From Moorena bouillonii PNG (GTDB taxonomy: Bacteria; Cyanobacteriota; Cyanobacteriia; Cyanobacteriales; Coleofasciculaceae), in the NCBI RefSeq assembly GCF_001942495.1, contig NZ_MKZS01000001.1:7926902-7990901 (forward strand): a stretch of 64,000 nucleotides of DNA, given 5' to 3'. Below, one piece after another: positions 8,396 to 17,565 of this stretch (positions are counted from its first letter, which is position 1; every line of letters starts with the position of its first letter). Made by a program: the position numbers and the translations under genes. Under the pieces are notes generated by a model that did no database searches, was not told the DNA's origin, and saw only the letters and a program-made list of their open reading frames with translations.

Positions 8396-10951
8396 TTACC
8401 CCCTGAACGATTTGATAAATTCCCGAATTTGCTTAACCTGAAAGCTAGTTGCTAATTGCCTTAACTCATTGGCAAAAGGCCCAAATTTTTTATCTCTCTG
8501 TTCCAGTTCAAGCACAGTTTTCTCTATGCCATGGATATTGCCTCTTTTTGCCAATTCAAATAGCTTTTCAATTACCTCAGCTGGTGGAGGTAAAATTTCA
8601 TCTGTCTCCAGTGGTAAATTTTCGGTATTTATACTTTCTAGATGATTATTGGCTTCATAAAACCAATCAATTTTTAAATATTTTTGTAACTGATTAAAAA
8701 GATAATCCATGTTAATTGGCTTAGATAAGAATGCATCAGCTCCAGCCTTTATACTGTTTTCTATGTCAGTTTCAAAGGCACTAGCAGATACAACCATAAT
8801 CACTACATTTGGCAGTTGTTGTGATTTTCTAATAGCACCGATCATTTCCAATCCATCCATAATTGGCATCACAATGTCTGTCAAAATTAAATCGGGCTTA
8901 ATTTCTGTTGCTTGCTGATAACCTTCTTTCCCATTACTTGCTTTAAAGCAACGAAATCCAATCGACTCTAGTAGGTTAATGAGTAACGAGCGATTGTTGA
9001 GATGATCATCCACTATTAAGATGGTTGGAGGTTTACCTTTAATGCCAACAATATTGCTGCTGTCTACGACTGTTTCTTGCTCCAGGGATTCCGTAGCAGT
9101 TGCTAGTTCCAAATCTAGCCAAAACTGACTTCCCTCACCTAAGGTACTATCTACTTTTATTTCACTCCCCATTAGGGAGATAAGTTTCATACTAATTGCT
9201 AATCCCAAGCCAGTGCCTTCTGACTGTTTTTTAGTATCTCCTACCTGCTCAAACGGCAAAAAAATATTTTTCAACTGTTCTGGAGTCATCCCTACACCAG
9301 TATCTTCAATTTTAAATCTGATTGTTTGGGAACGGTCACCATTCAATGATGAACCGATTAAACTTACTTGAAAGGTCACACTTCCAGTATCGGTAAATTT
9401 AATCGCATTACCCAGTAAATTAATTAAAACTTGCCGCAGGCGTTTTTCATCCCCATAAATTGCCACTGGAAGCTGAGGATCGGCATGGTAAATAAACGAT
9501 ATACTTTTTTCCTGGGCACGAATCCGACAAATTTCTACCACGCCCATTAAAAAAAAATGAAAATGAATATTATTTTTGTGCAGATCTAGTTTCCGAGCTT
9601 CAATTTTAGATAGGTCTAAAATATCATTAATTAAAGTAAGCAAATGAGAGCCACACTGGTGAATAATACCGATGCCATCCAGGTCTGATTTACTTATATT
9701 CGAGGAGCGTTTGAGGATTTGAGCATACCCCAAAATGCCATTGAGGGGAGTGCGTAGTTCATGGCTCATGTTAGCCAAAAATTCGCTTTTTGCCTGGTTA
9801 GCCACATCAGCAGCTACTTTGGCTTTTTCTAATTCTTGGGTGCGCTCTTTAACTTTGACCTCCAAAGTGCGAGAATAATCTTGCAATTGTTGGTTAGCTT
9901 GTTTCAATTGCCATTGATTGTGGGTATTAGTTCCTAAAATTGCCGATAAACCTAGAGCCATTAATGGGGAAATTACAGGAATCCACCAACCTGTTATAAA
10001 CACTAAATAGCTACCACCGACAATCATGCCCCCTGTGATCAAAATACTCAGAATTAATTTGCTCAGGAGATGTTTTCTTAACCAGTTAGTCTCTGGTAAT
10101 ATCCAACTTCCTACGGCTCCGATCAACGAACAGCAAAAAATCCACAGCCCCTGTGCGTTAATAGACCATACTCGCAGCAGAACTCGTCCATCAAGTGCTG
10201 AACTCAACATCTGGCTGGCGATATTGGCATGAATAACGACACCAGGCATTTCCTGAACGGTAGAGCTCACACTGCTATCATAGGGAGTCGGAAAAATGTC
10301 GTTAAGGCTCGGTGCGGTCATACCAATCAAAACAATGCGATTGTACAACTGCTCCGGCGAAATTCTATTGCTCAGAACATCACTGATTGAAACTGTATTG
10401 AAGCGCTCCTGGGTGCCACGGTAATTCAACAATATTTGGTAGCCTCCAAGATCTGCACCTTGATAACCAGCATTTTTCTGGGTTAGATTGAAAAATGTTG
10501 CTTGACCTAATTGGTAAGATTCGCGCCTCCCATCGATTTTTTTGAGATTGATCCCTTTGGCTTGAAGATACATCAAGCTCAATCTAACCCCTAAGGTAGG
10601 TATATCCTGACCGGATTGATCTGCTGCTGATATCAAGCTTCGCCTTACTTTACCATCCCCATCTAGCACCAAATCTGCTAGAGCAACTTGATCTCGTTGT
10701 GCTAAGGTCGGAGGTGGTGCAACTCTTTTATCCCTCAGCACGGACTTCACTCCAATCAAGTTTGGTGTGGACTTCATCACCTCAACCAACTCCTGATAAC
10801 CAGGTTCCACTGGAAAATCGCGATAAATATCCAGACCAATAGCTTGAGGCCGGTGTGCTTTAATTTTTTTGATTAACTCAGCTAAAACAGCATCAGAAAT
10901 CGGCCATCCTCCAAGTTGAGTCAGATCCGATTCATCAATGGTGATAATCAT
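8396..10951 (-). CDS. CHASE2 hybrid sensor histidine kinase, N-terminus cut off by IS630
   Basis: The visible protein has 851 residues. It comprises the bulk of an extracytoplasmic CHASE2 domain (about 1-260), three membrane helices (about 265-340), and a coiled coil. A HisKA domain carries His397 in [11 protein letters not shown], with HATPase_c ([22 protein letters not shown]). A receiver domain follows ([21 protein letters not shown]), then a helical C-terminal tail of about 70 residues. The ATG at 10951 is created by the IS630 junction. The native N-terminus lies at 12166-12346. Excising 10951-12165 with one TCA copy restores [12 protein letters not shown], the expected CHASE2 sequence. 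It is followed at once by the REC-kinase gene. Confidence 0.85.
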   Translation of the reverse strand: MIITIDESDLTQLGGWPISDAVLAELIKKIKAHRPQAIGLDIYRDFPVEPGYQELVEVMKSTPNLIGVKSVLRDKRVAPPPTLAQRDQVALADLVLDGDGKVRRSLISAADQSGQDIPTLGVRLSLMYLQAKGINLKKIDGRRESYQLGQATFFNLTQKNAGYQGADLGGYQILLNYRGTQERFNTVSISDVLSNRISPEQLYNRIVLIGMTAPSLNDIFPTPYDSSVSSTVQEMPGVVIHANIASQMLSSALDGRVLLRVWSINAQGLWIFCCSLIGAVGSWILPETNWLRKHLLSKLILSILITGGMIVGGSYLVFITGWWIPVISPLMALGLSAILGTNTHNQWQLKQANQQLQDYSRTLEVKVKERTQELEKAKVAADVANQAKSEFLANMSHELRTPLNGILGYAQILKRSSNISKSDLDGIGIIHQCGSHLLTLINDILDLSKIEARKLDLHKNNIHFHFFLMGVVEICRIRAQEKSISFIYHADPQLPVAIYGDEKRLRQVLINLLGNAIKFTDTGSVTFQVSLIGSSLNGDRSQTIRFKIEDTGVGMTPEQLKNIFLPFEQVGDTKKQSEGTGLGLAISMKLISLMGSEIKVDSTLGEGSQFWLDLELATATESLEQETVVDSSNIVGIKGKPPTILIVDDHLNNRSLLINLLESIGFRCFKASNGKEGYQQATEIKPDLILTDIVMPIMDGLEMIGAIRKSQQLPNVVIMVVSASAFETDIENSIKAGADAFLSKPINMDYLFNQLQKYLKIDWFYEANNHLESINTENLPLETDEILPPPAEVIEKLFELAKRGNIHGIEKTVLELEQRDKKFGPFANELRQLATSFQVKQIREFIKSFRG

Positions 10952-11017
10952 ATCAAATCCGGCTAATCAGTTATCGCAAACGTTGTTTTAGGCCACCAAT
11001 GAAAACAAGTCAAACCA

Positions 11018-12085
11018 CTAATAAATTTTGGCTGTTCCATTAAAACTTTCAAGCGAGTAAGCAAAACTTCTTCTAACTCTGAGGTCGAAAAATCTATTGA
11101 CTATCGGTTCATTGGTTAAAGGCCACAGTCTTTCTGCGGGCTGCAATTCGGGAGAGTATGATGGCAATAATTCTAAAGGTGCGCTTTCCGTTGGCGAATT
11201 AAATTCGCCACGGGTCGCACCTAAATGTATTCCTTCAGGAATTTTCAAAGATTTAGTGGTATGCCATCTAGCTCCATCTAAAACTAAAATAACTTGTCGG
11301 TTTTTTCCCAATCCAAAATAGGTAGCAAAATCCTCTAAAACTTTACTAAATATTGTACTATTGACTTTCGGTAATACCCACCAGTAGGTTTTTCCGGATT
11401 CAGGACAGACAAAGCCGTACAACCACACCCATTTATATTGCCACTTGATTTTTGCGATCGGAACCTCAAACCAAGGTATCCACACCTTTCTATAAATCGG
11501 CTTTAATCCAATCCGATGTTCGTGGCTTTGCCCAAAGTTCAACAAACGAAGTCGGGATACTTTTGTTGTAATTCTTTTAACTGACCAGTAATTTTTATTT
11601 TCCAACCTTCTTGTTCAATCCGGTCGGCTTGTTGATTTTCCGGTCGAGGCACTCTTAAACGATATTCCATCGCCTTCAAATATTCCCAACCTCTTTGAGG
11701 TGAAACGGGACGTTCTAACAAATCACTCATCAAATCCGCTACTTTTCTTCCGTTCCATAATCCACCATCATAAGCAGGCTGTTGTATTATTTGTAGTAAT
11801 TGTGCCGTTTGAATTTCATCTAAAAGCGGTTTGGCTCCTGGGTTGTTTTGCCTGCGTTCGCGTAGCGTGGCCACAGGCCAATCGCCTAATCCTTCTATTC
11901 CCAAGCGATTATAGCGTCTAGCCAGTTCTGTGATCCATTGCACTGAGTATCCTGTTGCGTGCGCAACTTCTTCGGTTTTTTTCCCACTCGCTAATAACCA
12001 CAGAATCTGATACTGACTTCGGGCGACAGAATTTTGGGCTTCCCGATACTTTGAGTACAGTTGGTTGACACAAGGCGTGAGGAAC
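11018..12085 (-). pseudogene. IS630-family transposase, frameshifted and missing a catalytic Asp
   Basis: The first frame (about 12085-11539) encodes the N-terminal HTH region (YQILWLLASGKKTEEVAHATG, WITELARRYNRLGIEGL) and has no usable start. The second frame (11605-11018) has the DDE_3 catalytic part (EHRIGLKPIYRKVW, VLDGARWH, SYSPELQPAERLW). At the junction the expected Asp-Glu-His-Arg reads Ser-His-Glu-His-Arg, so the first catalytic aspartate seems lost as well as the frame. The coding sequence also contains two extra repeat insertions: a GCGTTCGCGTAGCGTGGCC-type repeat at about 11851-11879 and a 46-bp palindrome at 11177-11222. A non-functional relic. Confidence 0.8.
11177..11222. repeat. 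46-bp AGGTGCG...CGCACCT palindromic repeat inside the IS630 transposase
   Basis: AGGTGCG at the left pairs with CGCACCT at the right, and an inner GGCGAATT/AATTCGCC stem continues the hairpin. Translated, it adds about 16 residues (ATRGEFNSPTESAP) between IHL and the LLPSYSPELQP motif that are normally near-adjacent. Relatives lie at 28238-28288 and 54597-54642. Confidence 0.8.
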
Positions 12086-12145
12086 TATTGTGATTCTTCT
12101 TGGCATCGGTGTATATTGCTTACGCTTTGTCCACTTATACGTTTA

Positions 12146-12346
12146 TTATACAACCGGATTTGATATCACAATGCGATTATCAATGTCTTCAACCGGACGC
12201 AGGCGAAAAAATTGATCCAGGGTAGCCCACTCCAGTAGCTGGAACCATCCTGCCGTATCCAAAACAGTGACCAGTGCAGCCACAACGGGAGCTATTATCA
12301 GTACAAAGCGCCATTGCTTCAAACGCTCTTTAAAGTGAAGCCACAT
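12146..12346 (-). pseudogene. N-terminal fragment of the CHASE2 kinase
   Basis: The fragment starts at the ATG at 12346 (weak SD AAGGGGA). It encodes a short cytoplasmic stretch, a membrane helix (FVLIIAPVVAALVTVLDTAGW) and the start of CHASE2 (LLEWATLDQFFRLRPVEDIDNRIVI). Native sequence ends at about 12166; the final residues come from the IS630 end. It continues in the piece ending at 8396. Together they give a kinase of about 910 residues. Confidence 0.85.
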
Positions 12347-12639
12347 TCCCCTTAGTCAATCTCTAATCTAGGTCAGGTGTGTTCTCTACCAACCTTAGTG
12401 AGAAGCCTATAGGCGCTTCTATTGGTTGGCAGGATTCCAGGAATAGCATCGACCGGTAGAACTGCTTTTGTGGTGAGTCACTAACCCGTCGATAACTTAC
12501 CTACAGAATTCCCAGTAAATCCTGACTAAGTAACAGTCTTGAGAAAACAAGCAAAAAAGGGAGAAAAATTGAGCTTGCCCAATTGTGGAATGATTGAGGC
12601 TAATTGGTCATGGATAATTGCTAACTGACTCAACTATAC

Positions 12640-12815
12640 CAGGGTAAGCGCAAGAATCAATAAGTCGTGGCTTACCCTCGAAAAAAACCGCTTCATTCTC
12701 AACAAATAAACTCTATTGCGATTAAATTTATACGAGATTATAGGGGTTTCGAGCGACGATCAACGAATATCCAGCCAATGCACATTATGAGCCATTTTTT
12801 CTTGCGCTTACCCTG
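12640..12815. mobile_element. 176-bp MITE with perfect 17-bp TIRs and 10-bp target duplication
   Basis: The left end CAGGGTAAGCGCAAGAA and right end TTCTTGCGCTTACCCTG are exact inverted repeats. Both sides are flanked by TCAACTATAC (12630-12639 and 12816-12825). The TIR differs from the other MITEs here, so this is a second family. It holds only a fortuitous reading frame and no transposase. Confidence 0.9.
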
Positions 12816-12895
12816 TCAACTATACTTGATTGAGTTTCTTAGTTCAGCTATTGACAGGATAGGACGGAATCAATTCCGTAAGTTGTTTTAAGCCC

Positions 12896-12934
12896 CATCT
12901 TAAACCCCTGGTTTTCAACCAGGGGTTTAAGATG
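12896..12934. terminator. Perfect 18-bp hairpin with 3-base loop
   Basis: Arms 12896-12913 and 12917-12934 (CATCTTAAACCCC.../...GGGGTTTAAGATG) are exact complements. ATTTTTT follows on the plus strand. It lies between the leftward DUF928 gene and the leftward CHASE2 kinase gene, so it may end DUF928 transcription, although the T-run is on the opposite side. Confidence 0.55.
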
Positions 12935-13059
12935 CGATATTTTTTGGAGTTATCACAAATCAGCTGCTAACTAACCCCTTGATCCAGATAGGATTAAATC
13001 CTTGCTTTATAAGGATTGCAGGATAATAGTTGATGGTATGATGTTCAGATATTTATAGT

Positions 13060-13779
13060 TTATTTATTGAGCAACGGCTGGTTAGCGATCGCAGTTAGTC
13101 CTTGTGATTGTAACAGTTCTTCCCAATGGGAGAGATAGACTGAATTTTTTGGTTCAGCTCGCCTTAAATCAGCGAGGGTAGAGACAGTATCGACCCAAAT
13201 GCCTGATTCAGCCAACAATGAGGCTTTTTTCAGTGAGGCTTTTAATGTCTTCTGATTCATCAAGGTAGAATTGGCTTCAACTCGACGAACCCATCCAGTT
13301 ACCTCAGGACTATCTGGTTCTAAATACTCCCCACAAATCATCACCAAAGACCACTGGTAATTCTTACCGACCTTTAGTGGTGGAGCCTGAGGTGGTAATT
13401 CAACCGCCATTACACCTGGCTGATTAGGCAGACGTATAAAGGTCTGGTAATGATGGTTTCGCTGTTCATCCTCGAAACTTAAAAAAGCTTCTTTAGCTGA
13501 AGTCTGAGGAACATATACCAGCAAAGTTGGACGTTCTGCCACCGTTAAGCCCACATTAGTAGCTGGCATCAGCGGTGTGACTGATGAAGTGGTGGTTTTA
13601 GAATCAGAGAAACAAATATCTTCACCCCGGGAAGCTCCACCCCTTCCCGTCTTTGGTGCTGGATTCTTCCCATTTTGGAACATCACCGCCTGACTTGGCA
13701 AACTGTGGATTAAAGTCATTCCTAGGAATAGGAAAGTAAAACAAAGTGGTAATCTCACGGTTAATTTGTTTGATTTCAT
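13060..13779 (-). CDS. DUF928 family protein, exported
   Basis: This 239-residue protein has an N-terminal signal peptide (hydrophobic LCFTFLFLGMTLIHSLPSQA, likely cut after SQA). A glycine/arginine-rich segment (GRGGASRGEDIC) and the beta-sandwich core of cyanobacterial DUF928 (RPTLLVYVP, LSFEDEQ, YQWSLVMICG, GWVRRV) follow. The C-terminal third is helical (AESGIWVDTVSTLADLR). Molecular function is unknown. In cyanobacteria DUF928 genes often sit with CHAT-TPR and CHASE2 genes, as here, where it lies between both on the same strand. Start: ATG at 13779. Confidence 0.85.
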   Translation of the reverse strand: MKSNKLTVRLPLCFTFLFLGMTLIHSLPSQAVMFQNGKNPAPKTGRGGASRGEDICFSDSKTTTSSVTPLMPATNVGLTVAERPTLLVYVPQTSAKEAFLSFEDEQRNHHYQTFIRLPNQPGVMAVELPPQAPPLKVGKNYQWSLVMICGEYLEPDSPEVTGWVRRVEANSTLMNQKTLKASLKKASLLAESGIWVDTVSTLADLRRAEPKNSVYLSHWEELLQSQGLTAIANQPLLNK

Positions 13780-13850
13780 AAAATATTTCCTATTGCTGCA
13801 GGACCTTCTTTATGATTATTCTGGGCACAGAAAGCAAAGCAGATATAGCA

Positions 13851-13912
13851 GAAGTCAGAAGTCAGAAGTCAGAAGTCAGAAGTCAGAAGTCAGAAGTCAG
13901 AAGTCAGAAGTC
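13851..13912. repeat. GAAGTCA heptamer tandem repeat
   Basis: About nine copies of the 7-base unit GAAGTCA lie in the presumed promoter region of the DUF928 gene, some 70 bases before its start. The length is likely to vary between strains. Confidence 0.9.
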
Positions 13913-14140
13913 AAACTATTGCGCTTACTTAGGTTTGATACTTTTGTGATGTCCTAACTGCCCTGGCGACTGCTAGAATTTGCCGCTTTCTAATTTTTTT
14001 TTTGAGGGTTGCTATAAATTTCAATATAAACGCCTAATGTTTGCGTTCATGTTTGTTTTATGTTTTATTTCTAGTATGTTTTATGCCCAATTGTCCTCTA
14101 ATAATGTGTTTGAAAAGTCCTTCGATTAGAGATAGAGCAA

Positions 14141-15229
14141 TTACAACCAATTTCCCACTAACACAAAGGGAGCCCAATAGACAGGATGGTTGTATTCCCC
14201 TTTCAATAGCGCTAACTGAGCACGGCGCAACGCTTCAGCTTTAGTTACACCTGCTTGAGCCAGATACTTGTAAAATTCAGCCATCAGCTGAGCAGTAGAT
14301 TCATCCCTTACTGCCCATAGGGTAGCTAAGGTACTGCGTGCTCCCGAACGTACTGCTACTCCAGCTAACCCCAACACAGCACGATTATCCCCTCTAGCAG
14401 TTTGGCAAGCACTGAGTACCAATAATTCAATTGGATTAGTGTCTTGTCTTTCTCTTGAGCGCAGTAGTGAATTAAATTGCCGGACATTAATTCGATCGTT
14501 CCAGGCTAAAACAAACGTCTCATCGGCAGTACTACTAAACTGACCGTGGGTTGCCAGATGCAATACTGGGAAAGGTTGTGCATCAACAGCGTTTTGGAGG
14601 TTGGTATCAGTAAACTCCTGATTCAAAAGTACTGTTGTGGAAATTTTTGACGAAATCTGGTCTAATTCTCGCTTTACTGCTGGCAAAGGCTTAAAACCTT
14701 GGCGACCCTCACTCAGCCCAGCAGTTATAGCTTGGATCTGTTTCGATTCAAGGGAACGTGGATCTAAAAGCTGCAATCCTGGACTTAGAGCTATGCTATA
14801 TTTCTCGATAAGATACTGTTGACCATCATACAGAGCGGACATGGGTAAATTCCGCAAATAACCATCTAGTACAAATACTAGAGTGGTGATGCCGTGGTCT
14901 TCTAACTCAGATTCTGCAGGTTTAATCAGCAGATCATAAGCTTGCTGATAGAGCTTGAGACGTGCTGGCTCAGAAAAAGCTCTATTCAGGGATTGTCGCA
15001 TCCGTCGGAGGAACTGCTTCAGCTCTGCTTGAGGTATATAACTTTGGTAGTGACGGAGGGCTTGTCCTGGCACAGAAACAATCACCTCTAACCGTTCTGG
15101 CAAAATAATAGGATATATAACTGCCGCTTTCTGGTCAATTTGGTCAATCTGCCTTGGTTGACCTTTTAAACAGGCTTCCTGGAAAAAGTTCTCTAATTCA
15201 GCTAATTGCAGCGATTCAATAACTTGCAT
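14141..15229 (-). CDS. CHAT-domain protein, C-terminal part of a frameshifted TPR-CHAT gene
   Basis: This 362-residue frame holds a complete CHAT (caspase-HetF-associated with TPRs) domain. It has the helical lead-in (YQQAYDLLIKPAESEL), LVFVLDGYLRNLPMSALYDG, the catalytic histidine in HLATHGQFS, the catalytic cysteine in LSACQTARGD, and the terminal YWAPFVLVGNWL. The frame is open upstream of the ATG to about 15440 (reading TLQSLRKDLVAINRDVQFSFTE), which is normal TPR-CHAT sequence. It therefore belongs to the same gene as the TPR frame ending at 15397. CHAT domains are caspase-like cysteine proteases that cleave partner proteins; the substrate here is unknown. Confidence 0.85.
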   Translation of the reverse strand: MQVIESLQLAELENFFQEACLKGQPRQIDQIDQKAAVIYPIILPERLEVIVSVPGQALRHYQSYIPQAELKQFLRRMRQSLNRAFSEPARLKLYQQAYDLLIKPAESELEDHGITTLVFVLDGYLRNLPMSALYDGQQYLIEKYSIALSPGLQLLDPRSLESKQIQAITAGLSEGRQGFKPLPAVKRELDQISSKISTTVLLNQEFTDTNLQNAVDAQPFPVLHLATHGQFSSTADETFVLAWNDRINVRQFNSLLRSRERQDTNPIELLVLSACQTARGDNRAVLGLAGVAVRSGARSTLATLWAVRDESTAQLMAEFYKYLAQAGVTKAEALRRAQLALLKGEYNHPVYWAPFVLVGNWL

Positions 15230-15396
15230 CGCCTTTTTCAGGTGGTCTTGACTAATTTCCCCTGAGGCTTTTGCTTGGGATATCCCTCCTGGCTCAGGGG
15301 TGGTGACAGAAGGTTGCAGTAGTAATTCAACTAGCTCTCGATAGATCGGTTCAACAGTTTCAGTGAAAGAAAATTGGACATCTCGATTGATAGCGA

Positions 15397-16836
15397 CTAA
15401 GTCTTTGCGCAGTGACTGGAGAGTTTTGACCGCTGAATCGTAGCTGCGATCGCTTCATTGATATCCCCCTGCTGTTTGTGCAGCCTCCCCAGTTGCCAAG
15501 CTGCACGAGCGGCAATATCTGAGGCATGATGACTTTGGGCAATCTGTAGAGCATTCTCTGTTAACCTCAAAGCTTCCGACCACTGCTGGGTTTGTTCATA
15601 CAATGAACCTAACTGAGTCATGGCATAAGCTTGAGCTGTTGGATCCCCCAATTCCGTCGCTTGTTGCACTGCTCGTGCGAGAATTTTTGCGGCTTTTTGG
15701 ATGGGTATAGGCACCCCTTGTGACTCTCTAGTGGAAGCAGCTGCCAACTTTGACAAGCTCTCAGCAAAGTTGACTGCAGCGTAGACTGTGGTTCGACTAG
15801 GGGGCTGCTGAGCTAGATTAGATTCAATGGCAGGCAATAGTGCGATCGCTTTCTTGTGCTGGTCTAGTTCTAGATAAAGGCTGAGTTGGTTGAGTTGGGC
15901 TTCAGTTTTAATTTGTGGGCTAGTTGCTTTTCTGAGCACTTGTTGGTAATAATTCAAGGCGGTTTCCGGCTCTTGTAAGTTCCTGGAAGTATTGCCCAAG
16001 CTGAAAAGAATGTCACTGGTATCGGTGGGAGAATCTAACTTCTGGGCGATTGCCAAACTTTGCTCTAAAACTTCCCTGGATGCGTGTACATCTCCCACTA
16101 CTTGCAAAGCCACTCCCAAACTCCGCAATCCCTTGACTTTAAGCAGGGAATCATCTTGAGCTTGGAGCTTTTCATTGACAGCTTCTAAGAGTTTTCGCGA
16201 TCGCCTGTAGAAGCCCATAGTTTGCAGGGCTTGAGCCTGGTTAATCTGGCTACCCAAGATGCCAACCTCATCCCCTACAGATTGATAGGTAGCTTCTGAG
16301 TCTTGCCAACTTTCCAGAGCAGATTCCGTTTTTCCCATAGCATTTCTGAGACTTCCCTGAATAGTCAGCGCTTGAGCCAAAATCGACCTTTCTTCCCTAA
16401 GTTGTAGACCCTGCAAAATCTTCAAACTTTGGTCAATAGCACTCTGGGCTTGCTCCCATTTTCCCAATCGTTGGTCAGCTAAGGACAGATAGCTCAAGCT
16501 CAAAGCTTGTCCCACTTCATCACCTTGTTGCTCAAAACCAACAGCTGCCTGTTGCCAGACAGCAGCCGCCTCAGCAAATCGTCCGGCTTCATAGAGAGTT
16601 TTGCCTTGCTCTAGCAACTCTGAACTATGGTCGGCGGGTTGTACCACAAGGGTTTGGGGATTAGAAATAGCACTAACGATTTCCTGGTTTCCACCGACCT
16701 TTAGTCTACTCCCCAGTACCGAATGATCAGGATGGGCTAGAGCAGGAACTACCATAGTCACTATAAAAAAGGTTAGTAATCCTAACCAGATAGTATAGTG
16801 AAGAGATTTGGGAAGCTTACCTAACTTGCTCATCAT
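15397..16836 (-). CDS. TPR-repeat protein, N-terminal part of a frameshifted TPR-CHAT gene
   Basis: This 479-residue frame has an N-terminal signal or anchor segment (IWLGLLTFFIVTMVVPALA) and about eight tetratricopeptide repeats (for example LYEAGRFAEAAAVWQQAA, ALNYYQQVLR, WSEALRLTENALQIAQS). It runs out of frame near 15440. There ATIQRSKLS replaces the expected AxDSAVKTLQSLR, which is found one frame over. A single missing base rejoins it to the CHAT frame, giving a protein of about 898 residues. The TPR part is expected to bind partners outside the membrane. Could be a real lesion or a sequencing error. Confidence 0.85.
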   Translation of the reverse strand: MMSKLGKLPKSLHYTIWLGLLTFFIVTMVVPALAHPDHSVLGSRLKVGGNQEIVSAISNPQTLVVQPADHSSELLEQGKTLYEAGRFAEAAAVWQQAAVGFEQQGDEVGQALSLSYLSLADQRLGKWEQAQSAIDQSLKILQGLQLREERSILAQALTIQGSLRNAMGKTESALESWQDSEATYQSVGDEVGILGSQINQAQALQTMGFYRRSRKLLEAVNEKLQAQDDSLLKVKGLRSLGVALQVVGDVHASREVLEQSLAIAQKLDSPTDTSDILFSLGNTSRNLQEPETALNYYQQVLRKATSPQIKTEAQLNQLSLYLELDQHKKAIALLPAIESNLAQQPPSRTTVYAAVNFAESLSKLAAASTRESQGVPIPIQKAAKILARAVQQATELGDPTAQAYAMTQLGSLYEQTQQWSEALRLTENALQIAQSHHASDIAARAAWQLGRLHKQQGDINEAIAATIQRSKLSSHCAKT

Positions 16837-17171
16837 CTATGTCGAATAACCACCAGCAAATGTTCTTGGGCTCAAATAAATTTCTGGCATCTTAGTTATT
16901 AATTAGTTATTTTTAATTGATTATTTTTAATTAGCTGAATATTAGCCATGACCGGAACATAGTCTTCGCCAACATGAGAACTAATCGCGATTAGTTCTAT
17001 AGTTCCCACTTTTCTAGGCAAGAGCGTCAAGCAAAAAACTGCTTAAAAATTGGGTTCGATTACCCATTACCTATTACCAGTTGGGTTAACGGGGGTATTC
17101 AACCCTGATCAGGTATGGCTATCGATGCTTGATCAACAGCTTTTGTGATAATATAGAGGTATATTGCGATT
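16837..17171. other. AT-rich intergenic region
   Basis: The region between the TPR-CHAT gene start and the tRNA contains AT-rich near-repeats of TTTTTAATT (about 16895-16935). I see no gene or clear regulatory motif. Confidence 0.5.
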
Positions 17172-17500
17172 GGGGCTGTGGCTCAGCTGGATAGAGCAAG
17201 CGCCTCCTGAAAAATCGGGCACCATGGAAGAAATTCTGTGAGTGAATGTGGTCAAATTCGGTGAAACCTAAGGGGTATTTAGCTTATTGAGTACTCTAAG
17301 GCAATACCGAGCCAAGCCTGAATCTGTGTGCGAGTAATCGTCGAGGTTAAATCCAGGAAGGTGGAGAGACTAGACGGCCACCACCTAAGGGGTATTATCC
17401 TTAATGGGTATTATCCTAGGGTGAAGGTATAGTCCAGAGAGTGGGGAAACTCACACCAATCTGAAGCGCTAGGTCGCCGGTTCGAATCCGGCCAGTCCCG
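17172..17500 (+). tRNA. tRNA-Arg(CCU) interrupted by a group I intron
   Basis: Exon 1 is 17172-17208 and exon 2 is 17464-17500. Joined, they give a full cloverleaf: acceptor GGGGCTG/CAGTCCC with one G-U pair, D arm GCTC..GAGC, anticodon stem AGCGC/GCGCT with loop CTCCTAA (anticodon CCU), and T arm GCCGG-TTCGAAT-CCGGC. The discriminator is G and CCA is not encoded. A TTTTT run follows at 17501. The exon boundaries are chosen to restore the 7-base anticodon loop. Confidence 0.88.
17209..17463 (+). ncRNA. Group I intron in the tRNA-Arg anticodon loop
   Basis: The 255-base intervening sequence lies after anticodon position 36 and ends in G, as group I introns do. It contains the characteristic late-intron core around GAAGGTATAGTCCAGAGAG (about 17423-17441) and GAGACTAGACGGCCACC. 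There is no endonuclease gene. A direct repeat ACCTAAGGGGTATT occurs at about 17267 and 17385. I could not pair a convincing P1 with the 5' exon, so the exact 5' splice site should be treated as inferred. Confidence 0.8.
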
Positions 17501-17565
17501 TTTTTAAGCTGTTAGCTATTAGGTAAGTTAACTACTTCTTCAATAACTACTTCAACACTTCTTCT

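Larger units (their letters stand above)
10951..12165 (-). mobile_element. IS630-family insertion sequence, decayed
   Basis: The element is 1215 bp with perfect 12-bp ends TATCAAATCCGG and CCGGATTTGATA, flanked by TCA at 10948-10950 and 12166-12168. IS630 elements normally duplicate TA. Here only removal with the 3-bp TCA duplication restores the host reading frame. Alternatively the ends may differ by one or two bases from my call. The transposase inside is broken. Confidence 0.85.

Noticed and set aside
12667-12891. 74-codon frame inside and after a MITE
   Set aside because: It crosses the MITE right end and its target duplication and has no coding features.
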